Source: Stereum hirsutum FP-91666 SS1 (lineage: Eukaryota; Basidiomycota; Agaricomycetes; Russulales; Stereaceae). Taken from it: 64,000 bases of DNA. Made by a program: the position numbers and the translations under genes. The notes under the pieces were generated by a model. It ran no database searches, was not told where the DNA came from, and saw nothing but the letters and a program-made list of their open reading frames with translations. Shown in pieces: positions 23,347 to 36,400 of this stretch (within the stretch, counting starts at the first letter, position 1; each line of letters opens with the position of its first letter). Where the stretch lies: positions 344,916-408,915 of the forward strand of contig NW_006763134.1 in assembly GCF_000264905.1 (NCBI RefSeq), read 5' to 3'.

Positions 23347-26176
23347 ATGCAGCTCCTCGCTTGTCTTTTCTTTACCTTCTGCTTCCTTGCCACGCAGTCC
23401 TCTGCTGTCACCGTTCAACGTGTCCAGCTGGATATTTCCAATGTTCAGCTCTCTCCCGACGGTCACAGGCCGCGGAGACAGTGAGTGATGCTTTACCTAG
23501 GCCAGACCATTGTCCTGACCACTTGCAATCGTAGGGCTGTCGTCGCCAACGGAACACACCCTGGACCTCTCATATCAGGCAACAAAGTATGCGAACATAC
23601 TTGCTCTTTATCTATGCCAACTGACCTTCCGTAACTGGTTCGTGTTAGGGCGACAACTTCCAAATCAATGTCAGGGACATATTAGGGGATTATGAGGGTC
23701 TCGATAATCAAACCTCCATCGTACGCGGCTCCCGTTCTCTTTTTCATGTGACCTTTCCCTCATGGCGTCTCGCCCATTGCTCGTAGCACTGGCACGGAAT
23801 CAGGCAGTACAGAACTAATCCATATGATGGCGTCGCGTTCGTGACCCAGTGTGTAGGTTCTCTTACTCATATAGCTCTATATCTAGTTTGCACGATCTGA
23901 CCATCGTTCATTCCCAGCCGATTGTCCCAGGCAACTCATTTCTTTATAACTTCACGGTGGGTGACCAGGTACCGACTAGTCATCTTGATAAGTGATCATA
24001 CTGGCTTACGACCTTCTTTTTCTGTTGTTCCGTAGGCTGGTACCTTTTGGTATCACTCGCACTTCTCGAACCAGTACTGTGATGGCCTCAGGGGCCCGAT
24101 GGTGATATACGATCCCGAAGATCCTTATGCTGACCTCTACGATGTCGATGATGGTAAGGATTCCAGTGAATACGTCTACGGTACGATAACTCACGACAAG
24201 TCTTGTAGAAAATACCATAATTACTCTTGCCGACTGGTCAGTTTGCCTCCACTCTCTGCTTCCCGTCGAGAGAGTTAATCGAAGGCGTCGATCCCAAACC
24301 AGGTATCACTATCTGTCCAAGGACGCGCCCAACATTCCGTGAGTTATCTGCTTCTCTTCTTTGGCATCGATCCCTCATCCAGATTGCAGCAAACCGAGTA
24401 CTACTTTGATCAACGGAGTTGGTCGCCAGCTAGAAGATAGTTCTTTGAATCTTGCAGTTGTCAGTGTCACCCAGGGCAAACGGTTGGTGTGTTCATTATT
24501 CAATATTGCCATTACCCATAGCGTTTGTCCGGACAATATAGGTACCGGTTCCGCCTAGTGTCGATTTCGTGTGACGCTGCCTTCAACTTCACCATCGACG
24601 GACATCAGTTCACCATCATTGAAGCGGATGGGAACAACGTCGAGCCCGTGCTAGTTGACTCGATCCCGATTTACGCAGGTAGGCACATGGCATTGGCCGT
24701 TGCGCTTTCAATCCGCTGATTCTGTCTGAATAACAGCTCAGCGGTACTCTTTCGTCGTACGTGTTTCGCTGCTGACACATTCACGGGATGCAATATGACG
24801 GTGCTTGCTACCGACGTCTACAGCTCAATGCGAGCCAGAACGTAGACAACTACTGTACGTTCTTGAACACAGTCTTCTATTGCATCTCTTGACACATCGT
24901 ATTCTCTAGGGATCAAGGCTGATCCTGATATTGGTGTCACCAATGGGACGTTTGCAAACGGTGTTAACTCCGCCATTCTTCGTTATTCTGGGGCCCCAAT
25001 CCAGGACCCAGTAACTGAAGGCGCCATATCTCTCAGGCAACTAAATGAGACGAACTTGCATGTATGTGACTTTGGTAAGCTTGTCTGTAGGGGCCTTGAC
25101 CAACAACATTTGCAGCCCATAGACAATCCTCAAGCACCCGGAGGCCCGGGGCTGGGCAATGTTGATCGCCAGTACGACCTAAGTGTTCTCTTCGTGAGCA
25201 TCTCCTCGCCAGCTTCTGTCTCGTTGACATTATACTCATGACTCTATCAGAATGGAAACGTCAACACCGGCGTTCCCGCCAATTTCACTGTCAACGGCAC
25301 CTCGTGGGTAGCCCCCACCGTACCGGTCCTTCTTCAGATCCTCAATGGCACCAAACGCGCACAGGACCTCTTGCCCCACGGAAGTATCTACCCAGTCAAC
25401 GCCAACGAGACCATAGAGATTATATTGCCTGGCGTGGGAGGAGCTGGGACAAACGTACGTACTCTTCGAGGCTTTCTTGCATATGCGTGGCTAAGCACTT
25501 TTGTCTCCCAGCACCCCGTTCATCTTCATGGTGTCAGTTTTACCTTTTTTATGAAGAGGCCAAAGACTGACCAAGATCTGTTCAGCATTCTTTCTCTGTC
25601 GTCAAGAGTGCTAATCATTCGGAGTACAACTACGATAATCCTGTTAGACGTGATGTTGTGAATATTGGATCAAACGCCTCCGACATCACGGTCATTCGCT
25701 TCCAGGCCGATAACACTGGGCCTTGGTTCATCCATTGCCACATCGACTGGCATCTCACAGGTCCGTTACAACTCTTCGACCATCAGTTGCATATGAAACT
25801 CACTCATGCTCTCCGCTCCTTCCCGCAGCTGGCTTTGCAGCCGTGATGGCCGAGGACGTTCCCGATGTACCAGCCGATGACCCCACTTCAGGTAAGGCTA
25901 GTATGTTCTCCTTCAACTTTGCCTCGCTGACATCCAAATATTTTATTCTTCCCAGATGCATGGCAGAATCTCTGCCCTATATGGAACAATACGTTCGGCA
26001 ATGCCGGTGCTCCAGCGCTCAAGTCCATCGCACCCTTCACGGAGCTCGCTGGGACTCCCACCGTCACTCTTTTACCGAGTTCTGTATCTGTGTATTCTGG
26101 CACACCTTTCTTCACTGTCACCGCGACATCCTCTGCCACTGTTATTCCTATTACCTCTGCTTCTTACTCTTCTTAA
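23347..26176 (+). CDS. Laccase (multicopper oxidase), secreted
   Basis: Multi-exon gene starting with a clear signal peptide ([20 protein letters not shown]). It encodes a three-cupredoxin laccase that oxidises phenols and reduces oxygen to water outside the cell. All four copper-ligand regions are present: L1 [21 protein letters not shown]2 [20 protein letters not shown]3 HPVHLHG, spliced to HSFSVV over an intron with a GTCAGT donor; and L4 [14 protein letters not shown] followed by [10 protein letters not shown]. Other laccase landmarks are the joined [14 protein letters not shown] / [32 protein letters not shown] and YDLSVLFNGN. The tail ends in a Ser/Thr-rich segment, ITSASYSS. Several sequons (NGT, NFT, NHS) suggest N-glycosylation. 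Length and order match Agaricomycete laccases, and no inactivating change was seen. Confidence 0.95.
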
Positions 26177-26802
26177 GAGTTTTGGGATGCGAACCTATAA
26201 CTCGACGGACGTTTCGTACTGAACATTCTTTCTATAATCGTTTTCATGCCTATTCTTCTTGTAGGACTTTACACTACACGGTTCCGTATACGCTCCCTAT
26301 TGGAGATAATACTTACAGTGATATTCTACCCTATTTGCTACCCTCTCATATTTTCCCATTATTGTATTTATTCGGTCATTAGGTTAAAGTGTTATAGCAG
26401 CGCGAACCTTGAGACTCAAGACTGATAGACTCGGTGTAAATTTCGTTGGCGCATGTTAGGATGGATATTCGAATATGAAGCATGTGGTTATTATACGCGG
26501 TCCTCATATACTTCCTTCCTTCCCTCCTTCCGTAGCTCGCATTCATGCCAGAAAAGAGATGGCCGAACTTCTGCTCTCCCGCATAAAAACACCCTCACCA
26601 TATCAAATGTGGCGTAGCCAACTCCGAGATAGGTAAGGTGGCGTGCGACAGCTTTGTACGCCGGTCAGAGGCTTCGACTGGACTTCAGCTTCAACACCTA
26701 CAGCGTTCCTCACCAACTATTACTACTCGCCGCCGTTGCCCACCACGTAGTTTCAGGTCTCTCCACGAATTTGCCCAAATTTCTATGCTAAGGTCACTAA
26801 CC
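26177..26802. other. Intergenic region after the laccase
   Basis: About 600 bases with no gene. A GTGGCGTA site occurs near 26610 and a GTGGCGTG near 26639, just ahead of the decayed GPI8 copy. Confidence 0.45.
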
Positions 26803-27330
26803 ATGAGCTCCTTCCCGTCCATCATGCTTGTCTCGATCCTCTACGCTTTCTTCAACCTCGCGACATTGTCCTCAACTCCTTTCTCTTCCTCAATTGATTT
26901 TCTCCAGAGCACGAACTCTTGACTGGTGATTTCGATCGAAACGATTTGCCGGATGCGTTGGCGTAGCTGGATCGGTGCATATCAACAACTGGCTGATATC
27001 AGTCGGTGTGTCGAGAAATCGGTCAATTCATCGAATACAGTCAATTGTAAGTGTGCTTGCTCGGACATTTGGTGCATGCCTCCATGACACTGGGCGACGG
27101 TACAATTGGTGACGCGGCATACGGCGAATGGGATTAGCATGTATGCTCTGTATCTCTTCCCCTTTATACGCTCTTTTCACTACCGTTATTAATGACTGAA
27201 ATAAAGATGTACTTAGGTATCCCACCGTCAAAGTCTCTATATCTCAGGCTAGAAACCGAATTCACCACCCGGAATCGGTATTCAAGCTGTGTATGCGCCA
27301 ACCAAGACCAGCATTCAGATCTTCATAGAC
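26803..27330 (+). pseudogene. Decayed partial copy of GPI8/PIG-K
   Basis: This stretch aligns by eye, in order, with the first exons of the intact GPI8 gene at 30758. The start (MSSFPSIMLVSILYAFFNLA) parallels [23 protein letters not shown] around 26930-27030 matches the exon containing [22 protein letters not shown]. The stretch near 27110-27145 matches the HMANALGM exon. The stretch at 27215-27320 matches the exon with RTVKRLGI and [12 protein letters not shown], with about 30 bases missing. Frame stops (for example after LQSTNS and a TAG shortly after) and deletions destroy the frame, and the catalytic His and Cys exons are absent. It is a dead, truncated duplicate lying 4 kb upstream of the functional gene, with an aldo/keto reductase gene between. 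Confidence 0.75.
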
Positions 27331-29029
27331 ATCTGTGAGGATTAAAGGGGGCGTACAATTGCGATGGAGAATGCATCGTTTGACTGGTGCGTCGAGGTTT
27401 CAATATTATGTGTGCATCGATAATGTGGGGAGGGTGTTATATGGAGGCAGGACTGGATATATTATTTAGCGGATTAGACCGTATCTGCAGCCAAAAATAT
27501 GAACGGGGAGTTGAGAATACCAGTCTTTCTCCTGAAAATTTGGAAGTTTGGAGCCATAAAACAAACGTGGAGCGAAGGTCTCAAATGGCGATCGGAGGTC
27601 GTCCGAGCCAATCACAACGCGCAGACAGTGCGTTTCCGGCTTCCTACGACTTTTGAACGTCCAGCTTCGGTTATTTTCGAGTCTTCTGATAAAAAAGTGA
27701 GTGATTATTCTGTTAAGGAATCTCTCATATTCTTGGTTGCAGATACGGTCTATTCTGTTGATTGTGGCTCGTATGAGCGTTCTGTTTAAATCATTTCTTG
27801 CTTGGGGTTTGGCACCGGGCGGTTTAGTCTGGGCCACGTCACGCCACACCACTGCCCCTACCTCTGGCACCCTCTATCAGCCTCTATCCCCGATACACAA
27901 TGTCTTCGTTTCTAATACACAATAGTTAATAGCTGACTCATCTCCCTTCCAAGTACAATCGAGTAGAGTCTCTTAAAAATCATGACACCGACCAGCCACC
28001 GTGTGCCCGTTGCGTGCTCGCTCTATCTCCTTGTCTCGAGCCTACACATTCTCGTCAAAGATAACCAGCTTGAAGGTTGGGAGGGGGTCACTGGATGCGG
28101 TTCGGTGAGTGCCCTCATGCAGCAACGATGTGATTGGCCATCCAATCATCTATTTGCACGTCTTTTTCCTGATGCTTTCCACCAATGTTGGACCTCGAAC
28201 TCTATCCCGGAGTGAGTCCCGGGGATGCTTTTGTGTTGAATGGGTGTTTCTCATGATGCATCAGCTCTCGAGATCCTAGAAGGTCCTGGTCTTTTAGTGC
28301 ACGGAAGATCATCATGACGTTACTTATCACATCCGTGCGTACTTACTAAGTTGCTTGGTTGAGCATTCTCTTCGTCTTCGTCAGAGCGCCGGAGCACCCG
28401 AGTTCCGTTCTTGGGTTCTCTTTCTTCTTTCTTTCCGTCACCTTCCATTACAGTAACGCCTTGTCGCTCAGTTTGTTTGTCTTATTCTCTCACCGCTCTC
28501 CATGACGTACTTCGTTGACGACAAGGTTGTTCAGATGGAACACTCATGTCTTCCTGAAGTGAGAAATGTTCACAGCAAAACCCTCGAATTGCGTACTTTT
28601 CTGTGATTGGTGTAACAGAGTTCCGCTAAGGGTCATAGCCTATGATTTTTACGGACCAAGACCCAAGGCCTGGTGCTACTTCCCTTGGTTCTCGGACGCT
28701 CGCTCTTGCGTTTCTAACTAGGTAACGTCCTTGTGGATACCCTGCGGAAAGACGGATGGGCACCGTCCTTTCACCATGAATGCTGGACGCCGCTTGTGTC
28801 GTGACTCCTACCCTCGTAATCAACGAAGCCGCTTTGCTGATACATTATTGTGACCGTACCACCCGTTTTCCGCCGAAGCTGCTGGATCTAATGTCAGCCA
28901 AGTGTGCCCACTTTGACTGCGATGGGAAGTGCTCGTTCACTTTTATAAACCACTACGCAAAGGTATTCCTTTTGTTTAGCTGCGTGAATCCCTATCGTCT
29001 CTACCCCAGTCACACATATTTCAAAGACG
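27331..29029. other. Region between the GPI8 relic and the AKR gene
   Basis: No convincing gene. Around 27825-27900 the DNA resembles the unusually long intron of the intact GPI8 gene (near 31565-31640), including a GGGCCAC...ACGCCA core, so the relic may extend this far with an unrelated insert between. The rest (27930-28940) holds short open frames without recognisable content. Confidence 0.4.
28944..28949 (+). promoter_or_regulatory. TATA box of the AKR gene
   Basis: TATAAA lies about 85 bases before the ATG at 29030, in the normal range for a fungal TATA element. Confidence 0.45.
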
Positions 29030-30332
29030 ATGTCTTTTCCTCAGCGCTTCACCCTTCTGGATGGCACAGAAATACCGACTATTGCTTGGGGCAATGGAAG
29101 CGGCGATGCGGCAGAGACCGCTATCGTCTCCGGAGAGATTGCGCTCAGGGCTGGCTTGCGTCACATTGATACCGCTCAAGTAAGTCTTCCACTTTCTACA
29201 CAACTGCAATGAGGGAAACGGCTCTAATGAGTACTTAACAGATGTACAAGAACGAGAAGCAGACTGGGCAGGCCATCACGAACGCAGGGGTATCCAAAGC
29301 CGACGTTTATGTTTGTACCAAATGTGCGTGATGGCTTACTTTTTTTTTGGAGACAGCATGATCTGTAACGCGACCATGAAGTGTCAAAGGTTGGCAGCAT
29401 GATGATGATTGCCAGTCCCGATGAAAAGCCCCTTCCGCTCTCCGAGGTCCGCTCTTCCGTCCAGGAGACCATCGCACGTCTGGGTTTTCAACCCAATGTC
29501 CTCCTCTTGCACGACCCCTTCGTTCCAGAACCGGGAAAGCTGGTCGAATTGTAGGTCTTCTCCTTGAAATGACATTTGGTTAGTATGCTCAGTGGTGTGG
29601 GCTTCGATAGCTGGCAGATCTTGGAGGATATGAAGGACAAGGGTGAACTTACAGCCTCTCTGGGTGTCTCTAATTTCCGGCCTCAAGACCTCGAAGCCAT
29701 CCTCAAGGTTTGTAAGTATAAACCAGTAGTCAACCGTGCGTATGCTCTAATCAACAACCACTGTCTGCCCTTTGTTTGAAATATTCCGCCTAGTACTGAC
29801 CCAAGCTACCTCCCGATAGAACTGGAATACCACCCCTTCGTTCTGAACCACCTCCAACCCGTTCTCGATATTCATGCCACACACGGGATCCGTACGGTAG
29901 CCTATGGCCCTTTGAGTCCCATCCTCCGCCATCCCTCGCGCGGCGGCCCCCTCAGGCCGATTATTTCTCGTATCGCAGCGCGCATCTCTGCAGAGTACGG
30001 CAAGCCCATCGGCGAGGCGGAGGTGCTGCTGCTTTGGACGGTAGGCACGGGAGCTGTGGCAGTCTCTGCTTCCGGGAACCCCAAGAACATCAAGAGTCTC
30101 GCAGAACTCTACAGTGGGAAGGTCCCAACCTTGACGGGAGAGGAGATTGAGGAGATCACTGAAGTTGGGAAGAAAATTCATTGGCGCAACTATGTGGGTT
30201 GGATCACACCGGGCTCTTTTCGCCCACAGTCATTTGTTCTTTTGCTTACGATATCCATCGTTCGTCCCATCTTTCCAGCGCATTCATATGGAAGTTGACT
30301 TCCCTCTGCCCAACTTGCCTGAAGACATCTGA
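29030..30332 (+). CDS. Aldo/keto reductase family protein
   Basis: About 300 residues in several exons, starting MSFPQRFTLLDGTEIPTIAW. The aldo/keto reductase (alpha/beta)8 barrel is clear. The catalytic tetrad is visible: Asp in LRHIDTAQ, Tyr in MYKNEKQTG, Lys in VYVCTK, and His in NVLLLHDPF. Later segments include LGVSNFRPQDLEAILKV, QLEYHPFVLNHLQPVLDIHA, GIRTVAYGPLSPILRHP, ARISAEYGKPIGEAEVLLLW and AVAVSASGNPKNIKS, the cofactor-phosphate-binding end. The last exon gives RIHMEVDFPLPNLPEDI and a stop at 30330-30332. Such enzymes use NADPH to reduce carbonyls; the substrate is unknown. The intron after HIDTAQ splits the active-site motif cleanly. Its position between a dead and a live copy of GPI8 looks like chance or a by-product of the duplication. 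Confidence 0.92.
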
Positions 30333-30757
30333 GCTACTTATTGTAGAGAAGTGGGCTTGAAGTGGGCGCTGGTGACTCTACGATGGAGCCAGAGTCAGTA
30401 TTCCCTTCGAAGCTGTACTATAGTAGTGATTGTACATGATGTTCCGCATGAACTAGAAAGGCTTCGCACTATGAAATTCTTGTCTTTGAATATAATAAAG
30501 CTAAGAATGGGTTTTCGAACACAGCCAACCTACGCCACATTTATAGGGTCCCAGGATTGTGGCGTTGAGTGTTCCTGACGATTCACTTCCACAGCAGTCT
30601 ACAGCGCCCCTCATCCTCCACCGTCCTCCACCATCCTTGGCCCTTACCCTTCCCTGAGCTTCGCTTGTTTGGATCTTGAGTTATATATCCTCAATACTAC
30701 AGCATTTGGCGAACATATATCCTTTCGGATTTCCTTCAACATTGAAAGAGTCGCGCC
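30333..30757. other. Intergenic region before GPI8
   Basis: About 425 bases holding the AKR 3' end and the GPI8 promoter. A TTATATAT run at 30681-30688 lies about 75 bases before the ATG. No gene is seen. Confidence 0.5.
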
Positions 30758-32977
30758 ATGAGACTCGCCTCCCTGCCGCTCACTCTCCTTCTCTCGATCC
30801 TTTACATTTACTTCAGCATCGCACCAGTATCATCGACGTCTCCCTCCACTTCAAATGAACCATCGCCAGAGACAGAAGCCTCAGTCCGCGACTTCTTCGA
30901 CCGAAATGCGTTGACGTCGGATTCGCTGGCGGAGTCTGAGTCAGTGCATACGAATAACTGGGCAGTGTTGGTCTGTGCGTCGAGGTATTGGTTCAATTAT
31001 CGGGTACGTTCAGTCCTTGAGTTGCCAATCCCCAAGTCTGTGGGTGTGGTATGATTATGATACCAACATATTTTGGATTTGTTGTTCGTGGTGTTCGCGG
31101 ATTGCGGTGTTCCAGCACATGGCGAACGCGCTCGGAATGTAGGTCTCTTGGCTCTTTACCTCCACACTTCTCTCTCTTGAACACCGATTTCTAATCATTC
31201 GGATGCGTATGTCCTCAGGTATCGCACAGTCAAACGTCTCGGCATCCCAGACAGCCAGATCATTCTCATGCTTGCGGACGACGTCGCCTGTAACGCACGG
31301 AATCGATACCCAGGTTGTGTATTCGCGAATCAAGGGAGGCATTTGGATTTGTATGGGGAGAATATTGAGGTGGATTATAGGGGGTATGAGGTCACGGTGG
31401 AGAATTTCTTGAGGGTTCTGACAGGTGAGTCGAAGTTCGGTTTGTTATAAGTTCGTCATTGGTCATACGGGGAGGAACAAGGGACGTAGGTGGCTGTGAA
31501 AGTGAACCCAGACGTAGGTTGACCACTATAGTCGGGTTGTCTGGGGACTCGACAAGTATTGTCACCCGGGCCACACTACGCCATACTCGTGCCACTCATT
31601 ACTCCCTCTCCTTATCCCGCTGCACCATGTCTCTGCTCTCATAGGTCTGATCACTGACGAGCTATTCCTTTTCTTTTTCGACATCATTGGATAGGACGTC
31701 AACCTCCATCCGTTCCCCGCTCCAAACGCCTTCTCACAGACGACCGTTCGAACATCTTCGTTTACATGACCGGTCACGGAGGGAACGAATTCCTCAAGTT
31801 CCAGGACAACGAAGAGATCAGTGCATTCGATATCGCAGATGCGTTTGAGCAGATGTGGAGTAAGAAGAGGTACGTCCTCCTCCCAGCGCTCTCAGTCGCC
31901 CGCTTTACCCGTCTGGTGTACTCGCAAGTAGACCGTGGTTTATGCTCATTCTGTGATTGTTTGTTCTGTGTTGGTGTAGGTACAACGAGATCTTCTTCAT
32001 GATTGATACTTGCCAGGCGAACACTATGTACTCCAAGTTTTACTCACCGAATATCCTGGCGACTGGATCGTCAGAGATGGATCAGAATTCGTATTCAGTA
32101 TGTTCGACTTCACCACCCAACCCGTCTGCCAATCTCTGACCTCACTTGGTATACCGATACTGATCTTTTCCGGAATCCTGTAACACTGTAGTACGAAAAT
32201 GATAATGATATTGGTGTGGCGGTAATTGATAGCTTCACCCATTTTGTACTATCGTTCATGGAGAACATCAATAAAACGTCCTCGGCTAGTATGCAGGACC
32301 TCGTGCGTAGCATCTCCCTTTCTCCGCCCCCCACATCCACATCCACGACCTTTTCCCTTCCACCTCCAACAAAGCATTATTAACTCCTACCTCGGTTCGG
32401 CAAACGTGTACAGTTCGACACCTACGACCCCATCAAGATTCGCTCCAACCCCGGAGTTCGCTCCGACCTCTTCCACCGACCGCTCTCTAAAACGCTCATC
32501 ACGGATTTCTTCGGCGGAGTCGCGCACGCCGAGGTCCTTCTCCCTTCTACAGCGGAGTCTTCGCCATCACCGTTCGGCTCGGACTCGGGTAAACCAGCAG
32601 AGGTAGAAGAGGCGTTGCAGGCAGAGGCAGCAATGCCAGAAGAAATCCTCTCAATGGAGCTTGGGATCCTGGTGGCCGCGATACCTGATCCTGCCAACAA
32701 CGATACACCTTCGTCATTATCACCGGCCTCCCTTGACTCACATAATGGCTTCAGACCGATGACCCAAGTCGAGGATCCACTATCCGTAGGTTGGATATCG
32801 GACGGTTCTTATAATGAGGGCTGGTGGAATGGAAGTACGAGGGCGAGGGTTGGACTTGGGGCTGTGGTACTATTGGTTTGGTGGGTCGCCAGGAGCGAAC
32901 GTGAGCGGAGTGGCAGTTCTTCACAGAGAGATAAAAGCAGGAGAGTGAGCGGGGATGTGCCTAATCCTTGTGCTTAG
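30758..32977 (+). CDS. GPI8: GPI-anchor transamidase catalytic subunit (PIG-K/Gpi8)
   Basis: Multi-exon gene with an N-terminal signal peptide ([20 protein letters not shown]). It encodes the caspase-like Cys protease (family C13) that cuts the C-terminal signal of proproteins and attaches GPI anchors in the ER. Family landmarks are [88 protein letters not shown] (catalytic His) followed by [10 protein letters not shown], and [20 protein letters not shown] (catalytic Cys). A C-terminal transmembrane helix ([16 protein letters not shown]) precedes a short basic tail, as expected for the ER-membrane subunit. The intron at 31425-31694 (270 nt) is several times longer than its neighbours. The linker before the last helix is acidic and low-complexity. 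Confidence 0.96.
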
Positions 32978-33492
32978 AAATGAGGAGTTCGACGACAGAG
33001 GAATGTGTTCTGTTGACTGGGGTTTTGGACTTGTGGACTGTGGATTGTTTACTTTATCATACCCTTCAGTGTATTTTTATTTGTGAATGGTAAATACTAA
33101 TAATTTGATCCATGTACCTTCCCCGTGTGCCCCGACAAATGGACTGTCAGTGTCACAGCTTGAACGTGAGCATTCGTCCACGGGGACGAAGAACATACCC
33201 CGAAACATGTGTGGCGCGCCACCCTCATACACGTACTTCGCGCTCCAACGCCCCTATTTGGGCTCGGATCAACTGACGTTATGACCAGCCCTAGCAAGGC
33301 GCTCCCGCCTTCATCTCCCCGTTGCACTCGACAACATCGACTGAGACGAACTCAACCTCGACATTGCCGCTGACGATAGCTCTGTTTTTTGAACTTTTTC
33401 GCACTGGCGCTGGCGTACTCTTTACTCGAACGTCGTCCGTTCAATTTGGACCTACACCTGACAACTGACCAAGGTTGCCATTAACGCACGGA
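32978..33492. other. Intergenic region before the GH27 gene
   Basis: No gene is seen. It contains the 12-base perfect palindrome GTGGCGCGCCAC at 33211-33222. Confidence 0.5.
33211..33222. promoter_or_regulatory. 12-bp palindrome GTGGCGCGCCAC
   Basis: A perfect 12-base palindrome about 270 bases before the alpha-galactosidase ATG. It shares the GTGGCG half-site with other intergenic sites in the window. A dimeric regulator site is possible; no binding protein is known from the sequence. Confidence 0.4.
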
Positions 33493-36400
33493 ATGACACG
33501 AAGTAACGACTCTGAAGAGAAGAACTCTTTGCTGCGAGACTCGAAGGATGTCGGCGACGGCTTCGAACGTGGTAAGGCTCAGAGGAGGCCTTACGCGTCC
33601 AAGCTGCCCTACGGACGCGCACGCGGTCATGGTGAACTCAGTTTCATTTGTATGCAAGCCGTGTAACACTCACAGAATACCTTTCAACTCTTGACGACGA
33701 CGCAGAGTTGAACCTGAACGGACTCAAGAAAGCTCTTGGGTTCACTGCGATTGTCATCATGTCCTTGACTTGCATCTCCCTGTACTCCACCCAGCACGGA
33801 AGAGATGGGGCGCCTGGTAGCATCAGCGAAGATGAGGATGTACAGGGCACTAACAAGTTAGGAAGTGGTGTAGCCAGACTGCCCTTCATGGGATACAACA
33901 GTGCGTGTTACAAATACCTGTCCTGTTTCAACAACTTGAGTTGCACTCGACTACTTATATCCGCGCGTGCCTTCACTTATATACAGCGTGGAACGCGTAC
34001 TACGTAAGTTCTGTACTCTGCATTGCGCGTTTATCCTAAGAGTGTGTGACATAATGGCTAATAATGCCGCTGGTCTCGCATATACCCTTGTTCTTCAGTG
34101 CGACATCGACGAAGACATAGTCCTCACCAATGCCAAACGTATGGTCGAACTCGGTTTCGTAGACCTAGGGTACAACTACATGAACGTGGACGACTGTTGG
34201 GCGGAGAAGAATAGGAGTGCGGATGGGTTCCAGCTTGCCAGTGCGTCTTCCTTCCTATCGTTGTTTTCAGTCGACGGCTGCGTGGCGGTGGCGTAGTAAC
34301 TTGAGTGATGTGCTGACCGGATTGATGACCGGTGATGGATGGTGGATGACTTGTGGTGTTGATATAGACAAGAAGACGTTCCCGAGTGGCATGAAGTCGT
34401 TGACAGATAAGATCCATGAAATGGGCATGTAAGTCATTCGTTCATCACCTCCCAGTAATGTCGCTCTTCGTCGTAATTTTCACCATCTCACACTTTTTAA
34501 AAGGAAAGCGGGAATTGTATGTTCCTCCTTTTACTTCTTACAACATGAAGATCGCCGCTTACAGGGAAACAATGCCCCTGTTTACAATACTGCGTGCCCT
34601 CTGGCGTCTGGCTCACCCTCATGTAGTACAGCGATTCTGGCTGGTTCACCTGCCAGCTGTACCCCGGCTCATTCCAACATGAAGAGCAGTGTGTCTCCTT
34701 CATGAAATCATATACGTGCAGGGAGCTCAACGTGGTGTGACCACAGGGACGCGGAAACATTCATGGAATGGGGCTTTGACCTCCTCAAGTGGGTTCTCTT
34801 TTTCTCTCAGACCCTTGCCATCCATTTACTAACGAAGTGTCTCACAGGTTCGATAACTGCGCCAGTATGTATTATATTGCACCCTTTTTTCTCAGGCGCC
34901 CCGCTGGACCTGATCTTCGTATCTCCTCAGTTCCCTTCGATACAATCGTTAAAGAAGGGGTGGTAGGAAGTACGTATTTATAGTCACCTCTACCCTTTAG
35001 TTTTCTTCCGTTCTGACCTTACGTTCATGATTCCATGGTACAACAGAATTCCACCGTATGGCCGAAGCTATCAACAAGGTTTCGACGAAGTTGCAACGCA
35101 CTCCGCTCGTGTATTCCTTATGTCAATGGGGCTGGGTAGGTTCCTTCCTCCTTCGACCTGCAAAGCCCATGTGTCCCTCCATAATAAAAGTAAAGATGCT
35201 GATGGATTGGCCCATGCCCGTGCGGTAACTATAGGGTCAGCCATGGCTTTGGGCTCGCGAGATTTCTCAGAGTTGGAGGGTATGTTCGTCTCACGCCTTA
35301 TCAATGTCTTCACGGCGATCAAACATTACTTACACTGTGGTTGATGCCGCTTATTTGCTGATGTGGGTATACAGACGACGGGTGACATCGAAGCCAATTG
35401 GAAGTCGGTGACAAGTATTCTCAATGCGTATGTATAATACGAATGCGCCTTCCAAGACACCGTGGTAAAGCTGGTAGCCCACTTATGTGTTTTTCGATGT
35501 ATGCAGTAATTCGTTTATTGCTTGGGCGAACAACTTCTATGGACACAACGATATGGACATCGTACGTCCATCCAATCATCTTCTCTCCTGCCAAGTGTTC
35601 GGCCAACTGACTGATGACTTCCCCCACTTCTATACAGCTCGAAGTGTAAGTCCGAGTCCGCGAGTAAGGTCGCTTGAAGCGGAAAGTAACAATGCGTGGA
35701 CGTCCGCACAGTGGCAATGGCGACCTCTCGTACGAAGAGGCCAAATCGCATTTCACGGCCTGGGCGCTTATGAAGAGCCCGTTGTTGATTTCTTGTGATG
35801 TAAGTGCCTAGAACCTTTCCGTTCTGCGGAGAAAGTGTCTCTGATTCCGGCCCTATCGTCATGTACAGCTGACCACCATCTCCGACGAGTCTTTTGCAAT
35901 CTTGTCGAACAAGGAGATCATTGCGATCAACCAGGATCCGGTCGAGGGCAAGAGCATCGTGCCGTTCCGGTGGGGCGTCAATGTGCGTGCATCCGTTCAG
36001 CCTTTCTTCCCCAGTTCATACCCTTGATATCCTGACTGACCTCTACTGGTGCTCCGATAAATTCTGTTTGTAGCCCGACTGGACGAGTAATGTGACCCAC
36101 CCTGCTCAGTACTGGAGTGGAAAAACGCAGAACGGAACGGTCATCATGCTGGTATGTTCGGGTATTACACGAACTAGCTTCTGAGCGTCTTTTCTCCTTG
36201 ATATGCGGCAATGCTTCCCGATGCTGACTTCAATTCCTCGGATGCGGCCCTTCCTTTGACATCGGATATTACACTCCGGGAAGCTGAACACACTGGACGA
36301 GCCAGCTGACATGTTTTTCAACCTCACCGAATCGCCCTGGATTAGAGCGGGCAGGCAGTATCATGTTCGGGTACGTCTTTCCCCCCAGTCTCGTCTAAAC

